Below are positions 31,547 through 41,798 of a DNA stretch of 64,000 nucleotides, in pieces. The notes under the pieces are model-generated. The model worked only from the letters and a program-made list of their open reading frames with translations, searched no databases and was not told the origin of the DNA. The stretch is from Haloarcula pellucida (lineage in GTDB: Archaea > Halobacteriota > Halobacteria > Halobacteriales > Haloarculaceae). How positions within the stretch are numbered: the first letter of the stretch is position 1; the number at the start of each line of letters is the position of its first letter. The position numbers and the translations under genes are program-made. The stretch is taken from contig NZ_BMOU01000002.1 in NCBI RefSeq assembly GCF_014647235.1, positions 434,417 through 498,416 of the forward strand, given 5' to 3'.

Positions 31547-33271
31547 TCAGCGGTCCGTGGTGGTCCGTGCGTTCACGTCCGTGATGGCGTCGGGGTCGTT
31601 CGGGTCGGCCACCGGCAGTTCTACCTCGACGGTGGTGCCCGGCCCCTCGGCGAACGATAGGGTCCCGCCCGCGTTGCGGACGACCCACTTCACCAGCCAC
31701 AGACCGACGCCGGAGCCGTGTTGTAGCGGCGTCTCCTCGCCGGCGAGGATGACCTCTCGTTCGTAGGGGGCGATGCCGGGGCCGTCGTCGGAGACACGGA
31801 CGACGACTCCCGTATCCGGGCTGGCCGGTTCGACGGTGACCTCGACGGTTGGCTGCCCGTCACTGTGTTCGATGGCGTTGTCGAGCAGTTCCTCGACGGC
31901 GAGGGTGAGCGACGGCCCGCCCTCGACCCAGCAGTCCTCGGGACAGGCCAGCGAGAGGTTGGCCCCCGGATTCCGGTTCCGGACGGTGTCGACGACCGGA
32001 GCGAGCAGCGGCCGTAATCGAATCGGCCGCGGATCCTCGCTCTCTAAGGCTTCGGAGACGCGCCCTATCTTGTTACTCCGGTCGACGATGTCGTCGACGG
32101 TTCGGATGATGCGGTCGACCCGGTGGTCGTCTGCCGACTCGACGCTGCCGGCAAGCAGATCGGCATTCCCCCGGACGACGTTCATCTCGTTACGGATGTT
32201 GTGCCGCAGGAGGCGGTTGAGCACGTCGATGCGCTGTTCGCGTTGCCGGCGATTGGTGACGTCGCGGAGACTGACGAGGTGGCCCGAGACGACGCCGTAA
32301 GCCCGGTACAGCGGCGTCACGCGAACGTCGAAGTAGCGGACCGCCCCGTCGTGTTCGAGTCGCGTCTCCGTCTGGATTCGCTCGCCGACGTCGGGCAGGG
32401 TCGCGGCCAGCGTCGGCAGTTCGCCCTCCAGTGATCGCCCCAGTAGCGCGCCCGGGTCCTCGTCGAACAGGGAGGCGGCGGCCGCGTTCACGTCGACGAT
32501 GCGGCCGTCCTCGTCGACGATGACGACCCGGTCGTCCATCTCGGCGAAGATCGCCTCCCGGCCGAGGTCACGGGTCACTGGTGCCACGTCGAGCAGTTGG
32601 CCGCGCAACAGCGCCACCGAGAGGACGATGCCCGAGACGACGTAGCCCAGACTGGTCGGGTCGACGACCGTCCCGAGGAAGCCGAGTGCGTGGAGCGACT
32701 GGGCGGCGGTCGGGATGGTGATAGCCACAAGCAGTGCGAGACTCTGGCCCCGAAAGAGGCGGTTCGTCCGCAACATCTGACGGATGAGGAGGACGCCGCC
32801 GCCCAGAATCAGTCCGAGCATGTACGCCAGATGGCCCCAGTAGGCCAGCCCCCAGACCGGGGCCAGCGCGCTCGCCTCGGCGACGACGACGGTGTCGGAC
32901 CCGACCCAGACGAGTTCGTGAGCGTCGTTCGACCACACGAGCGTGACGAAGGCGGCGGGTTCGGCGAGTAGCAGGGCGACCCGCCGACGCGTGAGCCAGT
33001 GGGGGTGGCCGGTGTACTCCAGTACTGTGACCAGCCACGCGACGGGGACGACCACCGAGAGCGTCAACTGCACCTGCTGGAACCACACCATCGTCTGCAC
33101 GTCCGGCACCGCCAGTTCGAGGCCCTGCGCGACGGCCCAGAGGCTCGCGGCGACGACGAACGCCGCCAGCGGGCCGGCGCCGGGGTTGTCGCGGTGGAGC
33201 CAGACGAGGACGGCGACACCCATCCCGACCACGGCCGCGAGGAGGACCACAGACAGGGGCGACAGCAGCAT
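31547..33271 (-). CDS. Sensor histidine kinase with 7TM N-terminal and PAS domains
   Basis: A 574-aa kinase. Seven N-terminal helices span about 5-220 (histidine-kinase 7TM type, with WFQQVQLTLSVVVPVAWL in the middle), followed by a PAS domain (MDDRVVIVDEDGRIVDVNAAA), a phosphoacceptor helix with LLRHNIRNEMNV, and an ATPase with an N box (EELLDNAIEHS), G1 (DDGPGI) and G2 (GSGVGLWL). The ATG at 33271 is chosen because the frame upstream is low-complexity Arg-rich. No response regulator lies beside it. Ligand unknown. Confidence 0.9.
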   Translation of the reverse strand: MLLSPLSVVLLAAVVGMGVAVLVWLHRDNPGAGPLAAFVVAASLWAVAQGLELAVPDVQTMVWFQQVQLTLSVVVPVAWLVTVLEYTGHPHWLTRRRVALLLAEPAAFVTLVWSNDAHELVWVGSDTVVVAEASALAPVWGLAYWGHLAYMLGLILGGGVLLIRQMLRTNRLFRGQSLALLVAITIPTAAQSLHALGFLGTVVDPTSLGYVVSGIVLSVALLRGQLLDVAPVTRDLGREAIFAEMDDRVVIVDEDGRIVDVNAAAASLFDEDPGALLGRSLEGELPTLAATLPDVGERIQTETRLEHDGAVRYFDVRVTPLYRAYGVVSGHLVSLRDVTNRRQREQRIDVLNRLLRHNIRNEMNVVRGNADLLAGSVESADDHRVDRIIRTVDDIVDRSNKIGRVSEALESEDPRPIRLRPLLAPVVDTVRNRNPGANLSLACPEDCWVEGGPSLTLAVEELLDNAIEHSDGQPTVEVTVEPASPDTGVVVRVSDDGPGIAPYEREVILAGEETPLQHGSGVGLWLVKWVVRNAGGTLSFAEGPGTTVEVELPVADPNDPDAITDVNARTTTDR

Positions 33272-33330
33272 CTGTTCGATCGTTGGGAGACTGTTTGATA
33301 AACGTTCTCGGCCGAGTATCGTCGGCGATA

Positions 33331-33651
33331 CTAGGAGCGCCGCGAGCGCAGCGCGGACCACACCGCGACGGCACCGAGCAGGAACGCCGGAACCAGTGGC
33401 AGCGCCAGATAGGCGGCCCGAAGCGTCAGGCCCAGCGAGCGGACCACGCCCTGTGCGGCCGGTAACACGAGGATGGCGACAGGAATCACGAGGAAGCCGA
33501 CGACGACCATCCCGACGAGGGCCCACCCCTCCCAGCCGAACTCGTCGCTCGTCTCGGCCTGTCTCGGCGGTTCGCCGCTGGGGCGGTGGACGTAACGACT
33601 GTCCTCGGCCGTGTCGCCGTCGTCGGCCCGCGACTCGTCCGGCGTCACCAT
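33331..33651 (-). CDS. Small two-TM membrane protein
   Basis: A 106-aa protein: an acidic, hydrophilic N-terminal half, then two transmembrane helices (about 50-72 and 78-100) and a basic end (RSRRS). A GTG at 33678 is an alternative start. The larger open frame containing it is antisense noise. Function unknown. Confidence 0.65.
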   Translation of the reverse strand: MVTPDESRADDGDTAEDSRYVHRPSGEPPRQAETSDEFGWEGWALVGMVVVGFLVIPVAILVLPAAQGVVRSLGLTLRAAYLALPLVPAFLLGAVAVWSALRSRRS

Positions 33652-33860
33652 CACGGTCTCGTCCCCGTTCTCAGGCACCGTCCTCACCGCCCAGACCGAC
33701 GTCGCCGGACAGCCAGTCGCCGCGCTCGGATGCGTCTGACAGTTCGAGGCCACGTCCGCCGCCATCCGTGCGGACGGCACGGCCGCCGCGGTCGGTGTAC
33801 TGGACAGCGTGCATACTCCGAGTTCAGGATAGCGTGTGCAAAACGCTGGCGGTCCGCCGT

Positions 33861-34022
33861 TCAGGCCGGCTTGCGGGGGGACGGTCGGTCGATTTCGAGG
33901 ATGCTCACTCGGTGGTCGTCGTCTCGTTCGTGTTCGTTCCACTCGTCGAGCGCCGTTCGGTGGTCCTCGAATACCCCCTCGAACGTGCACTCGTGACACG
34001 TGACGTGGTAGACCCTCTCCAT
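33861..34022 (-). CDS. Small zinc-finger-like protein
   Basis: A 53-aa protein with C-x2-C (VTCHECTFEG) and His residues (EDHRTALDEWNEHE, then H) completing a possible C2H2-like site. The pattern is common in haloarchaeal one-finger proteins. The ATG at 34022 gives a compact product; an upstream ATG at 34034 is possible. Regulatory or scaffold role only inferred. Confidence 0.6.
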   Translation of the reverse strand: MERVYHVTCHECTFEGVFEDHRTALDEWNEHERDDDHRVSILEIDRPSPRKPA

Positions 34023-34139
34023 ACGCTGTTTCATACGTGTACTTATAATAAAACTTCTGGGCGAGCGATGAATAAAAGCCATCGCGTGGGGCACCCCTGT
34101 AGCCGGAAAGACTTACCACCGGCGGGCCGTCGTATCGGT

Positions 34140-35096
34140 ATGGTCGATTTCCAGTCCCGCGATACACGTCGGGCGAGCAGCGACGATGGGGACGAAACCG
34201 ACGACGAAGACGACGCGGAGCGAGACGAGACGGCGGCCGACCAGTCCGGCGACGGGACGACGGACGGAGAGCGTGCAGCAACCGACAGCACGACGACGGC
34301 CGAGACGGCTGTCGAGACCGACGCGGCGACCGAGCAGACCGACGCCGACCACCCGACGGCGGACGCGGCGGAGTCGTCGGCCGCCGACCCGCTGGGCGAC
34401 CGAGGGTCGACCGGCGCGGTCGAGTCCGACTCGGCGGCGGCCACGGAGTCGACTGCGGAGACGCAGTCCCGACCGGCAGGCCACGACGACTCGACCGACT
34501 CGTCGGCGACGGCCGACACGGCCCAGTCCGCGGAGCGACACCCGGCCGGCGGCGCGGCAGGGTCGAAAGTCGCTAGCGGTAACCCGTCGACAGCGGCCGA
34601 CCGCCCGTCGCAGACGCCGGCCGTCCGCCCGGTCGAGGTGGCGCTCGTCACCGTCGGCACGACGACCGGGCAGGGCGAGGACCCGACGGGTGAGGCGCTG
34701 ACGACTGCGCTCGAGTCGGCCGGTCACACGGTCACTGCACGGGAACGACTGCGCGGGGACTACGACGGTATTCAGCAGGCCGTCGACAATCTGGTCGGCC
34801 GCGACGACGTCGAGGCGGTCGTCACCGCTGGCGGCGTCGGTATCTCGGCTAGCGAGGTGACTGTCGAGGCGGTCCACCCGCTGTTCGAGAAGGCCCTCCC
34901 CGGGTTCGGCGAGGCGTTCAGGACACTCCTGTTCGAGCACATCGGGACCGGCATCGTCGCCGTTCGGGCCACCGCCGGTATCACAGCGGCGACGCCCGTG
35001 TTCTGTCTCCCGGCCGACGCCGAAGCCGCGACCCTCGCGGTCGACGAGATAATCGCAGCGGAGGCCCCGGAACTGGTCGACCACCTGCAGGAGTAA
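34140..35096 (+). CDS. MoaB/MogA-like molybdopterin-binding protein with long acidic N-terminal extension
   Basis: A 318-aa protein. Residues about 1-165 are a low-complexity acidic stretch rich in Asp, Thr, Ala and Ser. The folded domain (from VEVALVTVGTTTGQGEDPTG) has the nucleotide/molybdopterin-binding pattern AVVTAGGVGIS and a C-terminal PVFCLPAD strand. MoaB/MogA proteins adenylate molybdopterin in molybdenum-cofactor synthesis; the core fits, but the family's usual T-G-G-T-G appears as T-A-G-G-V-G, so activity may be altered. The extension is unusual. Confidence 0.75.
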   Translation: MVDFQSRDTRRASSDDGDETDDEDDAERDETAADQSGDGTTDGERAATDSTTTAETAVETDAATEQTDADHPTADAAESSAADPLGDRGSTGAVESDSAAATESTAETQSRPAGHDDSTDSSATADTAQSAERHPAGGAAGSKVASGNPSTAADRPSQTPAVRPVEVALVTVGTTTGQGEDPTGEALTTALESAGHTVTARERLRGDYDGIQQAVDNLVGRDDVEAVVTAGGVGISASEVTVEAVHPLFEKALPGFGEAFRTLLFEHIGTGIVAVRATAGITAATPVFCLPADAEAATLAVDEIIAAEAPELVDHLQE

Positions 35097-35353
35097 CCCG
35101 TACCGCTCGCGGGTCGGGTCCACCGACTGCGACCGCGTCCGGTGCGACCGGCTAATTATGAAGCCCCGCCGATTTCATTCGTTTCATACCGTTTACTCCG
35201 CCGCAAACGGCCGAACGCCCTCGGTTTCGCGGAATCCCCGGTCTCGGCGGCGGTCGCCGGTCGAAATCGTCGGTTTCCGGACCCACAAACCGCGAAAAAA
35301 CGACTTAATCGCGACCTTCCTTCAAGTGGGACGCTCCTCACCCCCCGAGTGCA

Positions 35354-36316
35354 ATGTCCGAACGCGAAGCCACCCGACGTGGCGTCCTGAAGGGTATCGG
35401 TGCGTCAGTCGCTGCTGCGATGGGGACGGCGGCCCTCTCCGGGTCCGCCGCCGCGAGTAGCCCGTGGGAGTCCGTCGAGTCGCCCACGGGCAACACGCTC
35501 TACGACGTGGAGTACACGGACGCGGGGGCGTACGCCGTGGCCGGCGGTGGCATCGTCCTCGAACGGACGGAACTTGGCTGGCAGAAGATTCTCGACGGCG
35601 GCCCGACCGGCAACGGCAACAGCCTCTACGGCGCGGACGTGACAGACGACGGCGAGCGCCTCTGGTTCGTCGGTAGCTCCGGCGCCATCGGCGAGTACGA
35701 CGTCGAGTCCGGCGTCCTCACCGACCACAGCGCGCCCATGGACGTGACCAACAACTTCAACGACGTCTCGGTCACGGGGCAGGCCGGCGAGGCCAACGTC
35801 TACGTCGCCGGCGACTCGGGGAAGATGTACTACTCCTTCGAGAACGGCGCCAGCGAGACGTGGGAGTACGTCACGCCCGGGTCCGGGTCGGCCATCAACG
35901 CCGTCGACTTCTTCGAGGACCGCAAGGGCCACATCGTCGACGGCAACAAGTCCGTCTTCCGCACGCAAGACGGGTCGACGTGGAACAAGATAGGGCTGGC
36001 AGACGCCAACGTCAACTTCTACGGCGTCGACTCGGACGGCTTCGACGACGTCTGGGTCTCGGGCGGCGGCGGCATGCTATTCCACTGGGACGGCGTCGAG
36101 TGGACGCCCCACGACACCGGTGACGCCGGCCTCCGGGACATCGAGGTCACCGACGGCGACGGTGACGGTTACACGGTCGGTGGTGGCGGCAAGGTGTACG
36201 AACTCGATAGCGAGTGGACCCAGAACCAGACGCCGACCGGCCAGAACCTGAAAGCCGTCGTCCGCGGCTCGGTCGACATCGCCGTCGGGGCCGGCGGCAC
36301 CATCATCGAGCGATAG
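35354..36316 (+). CDS. Tat-exported beta-propeller protein
   Basis: A 320-aa protein with a Tat signal (TRRGVLKGIGASVAAAMG, ending about residue 35) and five to six repeated blades of the form GxxLYDVEYT, GNGNSLYGADVTDDG, INAVDFFED, NFYGVDSDGFDDVWVSGG and LRDIEVTDGDGDGYTVGGGG. This pattern is like the Ycf48/photosystem stability-type and YCF48-related propellers. A TATA-like CTTAATC lies about 45 nt upstream. Extracellular; function unknown. Confidence 0.8.
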   Translation: MSEREATRRGVLKGIGASVAAAMGTAALSGSAAASSPWESVESPTGNTLYDVEYTDAGAYAVAGGGIVLERTELGWQKILDGGPTGNGNSLYGADVTDDGERLWFVGSSGAIGEYDVESGVLTDHSAPMDVTNNFNDVSVTGQAGEANVYVAGDSGKMYYSFENGASETWEYVTPGSGSAINAVDFFEDRKGHIVDGNKSVFRTQDGSTWNKIGLADANVNFYGVDSDGFDDVWVSGGGGMLFHWDGVEWTPHDTGDAGLRDIEVTDGDGDGYTVGGGGKVYELDSEWTQNQTPTGQNLKAVVRGSVDIAVGAGGTIIER

Positions 36317-36491
36317 CGTCTCGGCTGTTCGACGGTCCGCCACCGCTCCCACTCTCGGCACGCCCCATCTGATGCCCCCTCGTCGTGACGGCTCGGCTGT
36401 CACCGTCACGAACGCCCGCCGCCCGTTCTGTGTCTTCCGTCCCGGTTCCCGCTGGCACTGCCGTTTTGCCGCTGGCCGACTAACTGCTCCC

Positions 36492-37316
36492 ATGGAGACG
36501 ATTCAGGTGCAGGGCGAGTCCGTTCCCGCACTCGGCCTCGGCACGTGGCAACTGACCGGGCCGGACTGCCGCGAGACGGTCCGGACGGCGCTGGAGATGG
36601 GCTATCGACACGTCGACACCGCACAGGCCTACGGCAACGAACGGCAGGTGGGAATGGGCATCGACGCCGCCGACGTGGACCGCGAGGACGTCTTTCTCGT
36701 GACGAAACTCGACGGGCGCAACCGGAGCGCGCGGCGGGTCCGCCAGTCCGCCCGCGAGAGTTGCAACCGACTCGGGACCGACTATCTCGACCTCCTGCTC
36801 ATCCACTGGCCGAACACGCCGTGGATGGCGCCCCTCTCGGAGACGCTCGGCGCGATGAACGACCTCGTCGACGACGGCCTCGTCGAACACGTCGGCGTCA
36901 GCAACTTCTCGCGGTCGCTGCTCGACGAGGCCCGAGAGCGCTCCGACGCCCCGATTCTCACCGATCAGGTGCAGTATCACCCCTACTGTGACCAGCGGGA
37001 ACTGCTCGATTACTGCCGCATCCACGACGTCCTCCTGACGGCGTACAGTCCGCTGGCCCGCGGCGGCGTACTGGAGGACCCGGCCCTCGTCCAGATCGGG
37101 AACCGCTACGGGAAGTCACCGGCACAGGTCGCGCTCCGATGGCTCGTCCAGCAGGACGGCGTCGCCGCCATCCCGAAGGCGTCCAGCCGCGACCACCTCG
37201 AAGCGAACCTCGCAATCTTCGACTTCACGTTGACCGACGCGGAGATGGCACACATCCGCTCGCCCTCGAAGGTCAAGACCGGGTACCACTACTTCCGGTC
37301 ACAGTTGCCGTTCTGA
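36492..37316 (+). CDS. Aldo/keto reductase
   Basis: A 274-aa (beta/alpha)8 oxidoreductase with the catalytic set: Asp in YRHVDTAQ, Tyr in AYGNE, Lys in VTKLDG and His in LLIHWP. Late NADP-binding residues sit in IPKASSRDHLEANL. The ATG at 36492 is chosen because earlier frame sequence is Arg-rich noise. Substrate not predictable; an aldehyde or ketone reductase. Confidence 0.93.
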   Translation: METIQVQGESVPALGLGTWQLTGPDCRETVRTALEMGYRHVDTAQAYGNERQVGMGIDAADVDREDVFLVTKLDGRNRSARRVRQSARESCNRLGTDYLDLLLIHWPNTPWMAPLSETLGAMNDLVDDGLVEHVGVSNFSRSLLDEARERSDAPILTDQVQYHPYCDQRELLDYCRIHDVLLTAYSPLARGGVLEDPALVQIGNRYGKSPAQVALRWLVQQDGVAAIPKASSRDHLEANLAIFDFTLTDAEMAHIRSPSKVKTGYHYFRSQLPF

Positions 37317-37416
37317 GTGTGCCATTCGGCCCCATATATAACGTTTTCGCGGCCCGGATGTAGGTGTGCAATAGTAACCCAGTTTTAGATAGTAACCCTG
37401 CGTCTCTCAGTACGTC

Positions 37417-37824
37417 ATGGCAACCGAAACGCCACCGACGATGGAGACGTACAGCCCGGAGACCATCCTCTCGACGATGGGGTCGATACAGAAGATGCTC
37501 GTGGTCGGCGCCGTCTTCGCGGGCGTGGGATATCTGCTCGTCGGGGCCGCGTTGTTCCTCGAGTTCACGCAGTTCCACCCGCTCATCGACCAGTTCTTCG
37601 CCACGCAGACGACTCACAGCATCGCCGGCGGTGGCCCGGACCGCGCCGGTGCGTCCCTGCTGAACGCGCAACTCGCGACCATCCACAAGTACCCGTCGCT
37701 GTTGCTCTGGCTGAAACTCGGCGGTATCGCCCACATCCTCGTCGGCATCTTCGTCGCGTTGGCGGCTATCGTCCGCACGCTGACGCTGGTGCCCCACCGA
37801 CTCGCCTACGCGATGGACGAGTGA
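37417..37824 (+). CDS. Two-TM membrane protein
   Basis: A 135-aa protein with transmembrane helices at about 27-50 and 98-122, separated by a loop carrying a Gly/Ala-rich segment (HSIAGGGPDRAGASL). A Met-rich N terminus precedes them. No family recognised. Confidence 0.7.
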   Translation: MATETPPTMETYSPETILSTMGSIQKMLVVGAVFAGVGYLLVGAALFLEFTQFHPLIDQFFATQTTHSIAGGGPDRAGASLLNAQLATIHKYPSLLLWLKLGGIAHILVGIFVALAAIVRTLTLVPHRLAYAMDE

Positions 37825-37853
37825 ACAGCCGGTCGTCTCGTACCTGTCTCTGG

Positions 37854-38024
37854 CTAGCTGGTCGACGCCGACGGCTGGTCGAGCGCCTGTTTCTTGCCGC
37901 GATAGTACAGCCAGACCAGCACCACGATGGTCAGTGGAAACAGGACGAGCGCGAGGATAGCCAGCGGCGGACACAGGAGGAACAGGGCGAACGTCCGCCA
38001 GGAGACGACGGTGTCGCGGGCCAT
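37854..38024 (-). CDS. Small membrane protein
   Basis: A 56-aa protein with two closely spaced hydrophobic stretches (TFALFLLCPPLAILALVLF and TIVVLVWLYY) and a basic then Ser-rich end. The ATG at 38024 is followed directly by ordinary coding sequence. Function unknown. Confidence 0.55.
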   Translation of the reverse strand: MARDTVVSWRTFALFLLCPPLAILALVLFPLTIVVLVWLYYRGKKQALDQPSASTS

Positions 38025-38109
38025 GGTTGGCCGCTCTGTCGGACAGTCTATGGGTGTTGTGGTCCCGCCGCCGAGAAGGGTTTTGCCGTCGGCGGCCCAA
38101 AACGCACGT

Positions 38110-38784
38110 ATGGTGACGCCGCTTTCGGACGACGTCTGGTGGTACGACCTCTCGGGAGTCAACGCGTACCTCGTCGACGACGACGGGACGTTGACGCTGG
38201 TCGACGCCGGGATGCCGTGGCACGGCAACTCGCTCGTTGCCGGCGTCCGAGAGGCCGGTTTCGAGTTGCGCGATTTGGAGCGGATTCTGGTGACCCACTA
38301 CGACCTCGACCACGTCGGCGGCCTCTCGGCGTTCGACGGCGTCGACCTGACGATATACGTCGGCGTGGCCGACGCGCCGTACGTCACGGGTACCGACAAA
38401 CCGCCGCTGACGAACCACAAAGGGACGCTCCAGCGACTGACTCGCCGTCTCGTCTCCGCGCCGTCGAACCCCGTCGAAACCGTGGCCGACGGCGATACGG
38501 TCGGTAGTTTCACGGTCTACCACACGCCCGGTCACACGCCGGGCCACGTCTGTTACGTCAGCGAGGCGCTGTCGACGGCGTTTCTCGGCGACCTCGTGCG
38601 GGAGAACCGCGGGGCCCTCTCGGCGTCGCCGTGGCTCCTCAGCTACGATACGGGCGCGGTGACGCGGAGTCTCCGCGAGTTCATCGACCGCGTGCCGCCG
38701 TTCGAGGTGGCCGCGATGGGCCACGGCGTCCCGTTCGAGAAAGGGGGGAGCGGGCGCGTCGCAGAGTTGGCGGCGACGGTCTGA
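38110..38784 (+). CDS. Metallo-beta-lactamase-fold hydrolase
   Basis: A 224-aa MBL protein. The metal motif reads T62-H-Y-D-L-D-H68, where the usual first H-x-H is H-x-D, followed by YHTPGHTPGHVC and STAFLGDLV for further ligands, and MGHGVPF near the end. The variant could use one or two metals with changed preference. Family-wide substrates include thioesters such as glyoxalase II types. Substrate unknown. Confidence 0.85.
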   Translation: MVTPLSDDVWWYDLSGVNAYLVDDDGTLTLVDAGMPWHGNSLVAGVREAGFELRDLERILVTHYDLDHVGGLSAFDGVDLTIYVGVADAPYVTGTDKPPLTNHKGTLQRLTRRLVSAPSNPVETVADGDTVGSFTVYHTPGHTPGHVCYVSEALSTAFLGDLVRENRGALSASPWLLSYDTGAVTRSLREFIDRVPPFEVAAMGHGVPFEKGGSGRVAELAATV

Positions 38785-38791
38785 GGCGGGA

Positions 38792-39103
38792 CTACAGTTC
38801 CTCGGCGACGGCCTCGGGGCCGAGCAGGTTCGGGTCGACGACGAGGTCGGTCTGTCTGCTGGCGAAGTCCGGCAGCGACCCCTCGGCGTAGACGACGATC
38901 CGCAAGTCGGGCACGAGGTCCTTCGCGACGGCGATGGAGGTGGCCTGTGCCATCTCGGTGAGGAGGTAGACGTCGGCGTCGTGGATGCCGGCCTCCTCTA
39001 GCCCGGGGCGGTTGCCCACGTCGGCGACGGTGACGCTGTGGCCCTCCGCTTCGAGTGCGTCGGTGATGCCGTCGGGGTCGGACCCGACGATGATGACCTG
39101 CAT
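38792..39103 (-). CDS. Small Rossmann-like protein downstream of guaA (DUF7126-like)
   Basis: A 103-aa protein starting MQVIIVGSDPDGITDALEAEG, with alternating strands and helices like a truncated nucleotide-binding or CheY-like fold (VYLLTEMAQATSIAVAKDL). It starts right after guaA, whose stop overlaps an alternative GTG start, so it belongs to the pyrG-guaA operon. Function unknown; a link to nucleotide synthesis is contextual. Confidence 0.65.
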   Translation of the reverse strand: MQVIIVGSDPDGITDALEAEGHSVTVADVGNRPGLEEAGIHDADVYLLTEMAQATSIAVAKDLVPDLRIVVYAEGSLPDFASRQTDLVVDPNLLGPEAVAEEL

Positions 39104-39105
39104 CG

Positions 39106-40023
39106 TCACTCGTACTCGATCGTCGCCGGCGGTTTGTGGGTCACGTCGTAGACGACGCGAGCGACGTTCTCGTGGGCGCCCGTGATGCGGCTTTGCATCC
39201 GCTGGAGAGTCTCCCAGTCGAGTTCCTGTGCGCGGGCGGTCATGCCGTCACGTGACTCGACGGACCGCACCGCGACGACCCAGCCGTGGACGCGGTTGTC
39301 GCCCTTGACGCCGGTGGCCTTCCCGATGACGGCCGCGAGGGCCTGCCACGGCTCGTACTCTTCGAGTTCCTCCTCGACGACGTGGTTGGCCTCGCGGGCG
39401 ACTTCGAGTTTCTCCTCGGTGACCTCGCCGATGATGCGGACGGCCAGACCGGGGCCGGGGAACGGCATCCTCTCGGAGATAATCTCCTCTAGGTCGAGTG
39501 CGCGGGCGACTTCCCGGACCTCGTCCTTGTAGAGGTCGCGCATCGGTTCGACGATGCCGTCGAAGTCGATGCGCTCGGGGAGGCCGCCGACGTTGTGGTG
39601 AGACTTGATGGTCCCCTCGCTCTCGATGCGGTCGGGGTAGATGGTCCCCTGGACGAGGTAGTCGGCGTCCACCTCGCGAGCGACCGTCTCGAACTCTCTG
39701 ATGAACTGCTCGCCGATGATGTGGCGCTTCTCCTCGGGGTCCGTCTCGCCTTCGAGTTCCTCTAAGAAGCGGTCCTGGGCCTCGACGATGCGCAGCGAGT
39801 CCATGTAGTCGAACGTCTCGCGAATCTCGTCGGTCTCGCCTTTCCGCATCAGACCGGTGTCGACGTAGACAGCGGTGAGCTGGTCGCCGATGGCCTCGTA
39901 GGCCAGCGCCGCGGCGGTCGAGGAGTCGACGCCGCCCGAGAGGCCGATGACGGCGTTCTTGTCGCCGACTTCCTCGGCGATTTCGGCTGTGGCCTCCTCG
40001 ATGAACGCCTCGACGTCCACCAT
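39106..40023 (-). CDS. guaA: GMP synthase, ATP-pyrophosphatase subunit
   Basis: A 305-aa protein with the N-type PP-loop [33 protein letters not shown] and the C-terminal dimerisation region ending KPPATIEYE, which is typical of this subunit. Archaea use a separate glutaminase subunit, which is not in this window. It converts XMP to GMP. Its start overlaps the pyrG stop by one base, so the two are translationally coupled. Confidence 0.95.
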   Translation of the reverse strand: MVDVEAFIEEATAEIAEEVGDKNAVIGLSGGVDSSTAAALAYEAIGDQLTAVYVDTGLMRKGETDEIRETFDYMDSLRIVEAQDRFLEELEGETDPEEKRHIIGEQFIREFETVAREVDADYLVQGTIYPDRIESEGTIKSHHNVGGLPERIDFDGIVEPMRDLYKDEVREVARALDLEEIISERMPFPGPGLAVRIIGEVTEEKLEVAREANHVVEEELEEYEPWQALAAVIGKATGVKGDNRVHGWVVAVRSVESRDGMTARAQELDWETLQRMQSRITGAHENVARVVYDVTHKPPATIEYE

Positions 40024-41684
40024 CAGTGGCTCACCTCCTCGGTCTCGGCGGCGTGGGGGTCGTCGCCCAGCACGGCCTCCAGCAGGCCGACGAACGGCGG
40101 GCTAGCCCGTGTCGGGCGCGAGCGGAACTCGGGGTGGAACTGCGTCCCGATGAAGTACGGGTGGTCTTCGGGCGCGAGTTCGAGTATCTCCATACGGTTC
40201 CCGGAGCGCCCGGAGAACTTCAGCCCGGCGTCTTCGAGTCGGTCGAAGTACTCGGGGTTGACCTCGTAGCGGTGGCGGTGTCGCTCGGTGCAGGACGTGC
40301 CGCCGTACAGCGTGGCGGCGAGCGTCCCGGCCTCGATGTCCGTCTCGTGGGCACCCAGTCGCATTGTCCCGCCCATGTCCTCTATCTCGTACTGCTCGGG
40401 TAGGATGTCGATGACGGGGTGGGGCGTGTCCTCGTCGAGTTCGGCCGAGTGAGCGCCCTCCAGTCCGAGGACGTTCCGGGCGTACTCGATGACGGCGAGC
40501 TGGAAGCCCAGACAGAGGCCCAGATAGGGCACTTCGTTCTCGCGGGCGTACCGGATGGCGTCGATCTTGCCCTGCGTGCCACGGGTGCCAAAGCCGCCGG
40601 GGACGACGATGGCGTCGGCCTCCTGCATCCGCTCTTCGTGGTGGTCGGGCATCTTCTCGGAGTTGACCCACTGGACGTTCACGTCGACGTTCTTCTCCAG
40701 TCCGGCGTGTTTCAGCGCCTCGTGGACGGACATGTAGGCGTCTTCGAGGTCGTACTTGCCCACGAGCGCGACGTCGACTTCGCCGTCGGTCTGCTGGGTG
40801 ACGAGTTCGCGCCAGCGGTTCTCGCGCTCGTCCTCGGGCAGCGCCTCGTCGGCGATGTCGAGCTGCTCCATCACGTACTCGTCGAGGCCCTCCTCCTCGA
40901 CCATCAGCGGGACGTGGTAGATGTCGTCGACGTCCGGGTTCGAGAACACCGCTTCCGTGGGCACGTCACAGAACAGGGCTATCTTCTCTCGCGTGTCGAT
41001 GTCGAGTTTGTCCGAACAGCGGCCGACCAGAATGTCCGGCTGGAGACCGATAGAGCGCAGTTCCTTCACGGAGTGCTGGGTGGGCTTGGTCTTTTGCTCG
41101 CCGTTCTTCGAGTAGGGGACGAGCGTGACGTGGGTAAAGAGGATGTCGTCCTCGTCCTCCTCGTGGGCGAACTGGCGCAGGGCCTCCAGATAGGGCATCC
41201 CCTCGATGTCGCCGACGGTGCCGCCGACCTCGATGATACAGACGTCGTTGCCCTCGGCGGCCTCGCGGATGCGCCGCTTGATGTCGTCGGTGATGTGCGG
41301 GATGATCTGGACCGTGCGACCGAGGTAGTCGCCCGCGCGTTCCTTCTCGATGACGTGCTGGTAGGTCTTCCCCGTCGTGACGTTGTGGTCGAAGGTCATG
41401 TCGATGTCGAGGAACCGCTCGTAGTTCCCCAAGTCGAGGTCGACCTCGCCCCCGTCTTTGAGCACGTACACCTCGCCGTGCTGGAAGGGGTTCATGGTAC
41501 CGGCGTCGACGTTCAGATACGGGTCGATTTTGACCGCTGTAACGTCGAACCCGGCGTTCTTGAGAAGCCTGCCCGTGCTGGCGGCGGTGATGCCTTTCCC
41601 CAGGCCAGACATCACGCCACCGGTGACGAAGATGAACTTCCGACCCAGTTCCGGGTCGTAGTCCGTTTCGGGTTCGGTCGGCAT
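40023..41684 (-). CDS. pyrG: CTP synthase
   Basis: A 553-aa enzyme. The synthetase domain begins [20 protein letters not shown], with the UTP-binding region [11 protein letters not shown]. The C-terminal glutaminase has GLCLGFQL as the nucleophile region and a later His-x-Glu (HPEFRSRP). It amidates UTP to CTP. First gene of an operon with guaA. The start at 41684 (MPTEPETDY) is preferred to 41726. Confidence 0.97.
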   Translation of the reverse strand: MPTEPETDYDPELGRKFIFVTGGVMSGLGKGITAASTGRLLKNAGFDVTAVKIDPYLNVDAGTMNPFQHGEVYVLKDGGEVDLDLGNYERFLDIDMTFDHNVTTGKTYQHVIEKERAGDYLGRTVQIIPHITDDIKRRIREAAEGNDVCIIEVGGTVGDIEGMPYLEALRQFAHEEDEDDILFTHVTLVPYSKNGEQKTKPTQHSVKELRSIGLQPDILVGRCSDKLDIDTREKIALFCDVPTEAVFSNPDVDDIYHVPLMVEEEGLDEYVMEQLDIADEALPEDERENRWRELVTQQTDGEVDVALVGKYDLEDAYMSVHEALKHAGLEKNVDVNVQWVNSEKMPDHHEERMQEADAIVVPGGFGTRGTQGKIDAIRYARENEVPYLGLCLGFQLAVIEYARNVLGLEGAHSAELDEDTPHPVIDILPEQYEIEDMGGTMRLGAHETDIEAGTLAATLYGGTSCTERHRHRYEVNPEYFDRLEDAGLKFSGRSGNRMEILELAPEDHPYFIGTQFHPEFRSRPTRASPPFVGLLEAVLGDDPHAAETEEVSH

Positions 41685-41798
41685 ACCGACCGTGGACAGT
41701 GTGTCGCCAAAACGGTTTCGGGACACCCGTCGTTCGTCACGCCCTGTCAGTCAGACACTGGACGTTTGTGTCCCCGCGCCGGTCACTGACGACCGCCG

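Noticed and set aside
32943..34140. N-terminal extension of the MoaB-type gene in the same frame
   Set aside because: It runs antisense through the sensor-kinase region with Arg/Ser/Pro-rich composition; the ATG at 34140 begins the plausible protein.
33331..34281. 316-codon minus frame
   Set aside because: Only its C-terminal 106 residues look like a protein (two helices); the rest is low-complexity antisense to other genes.
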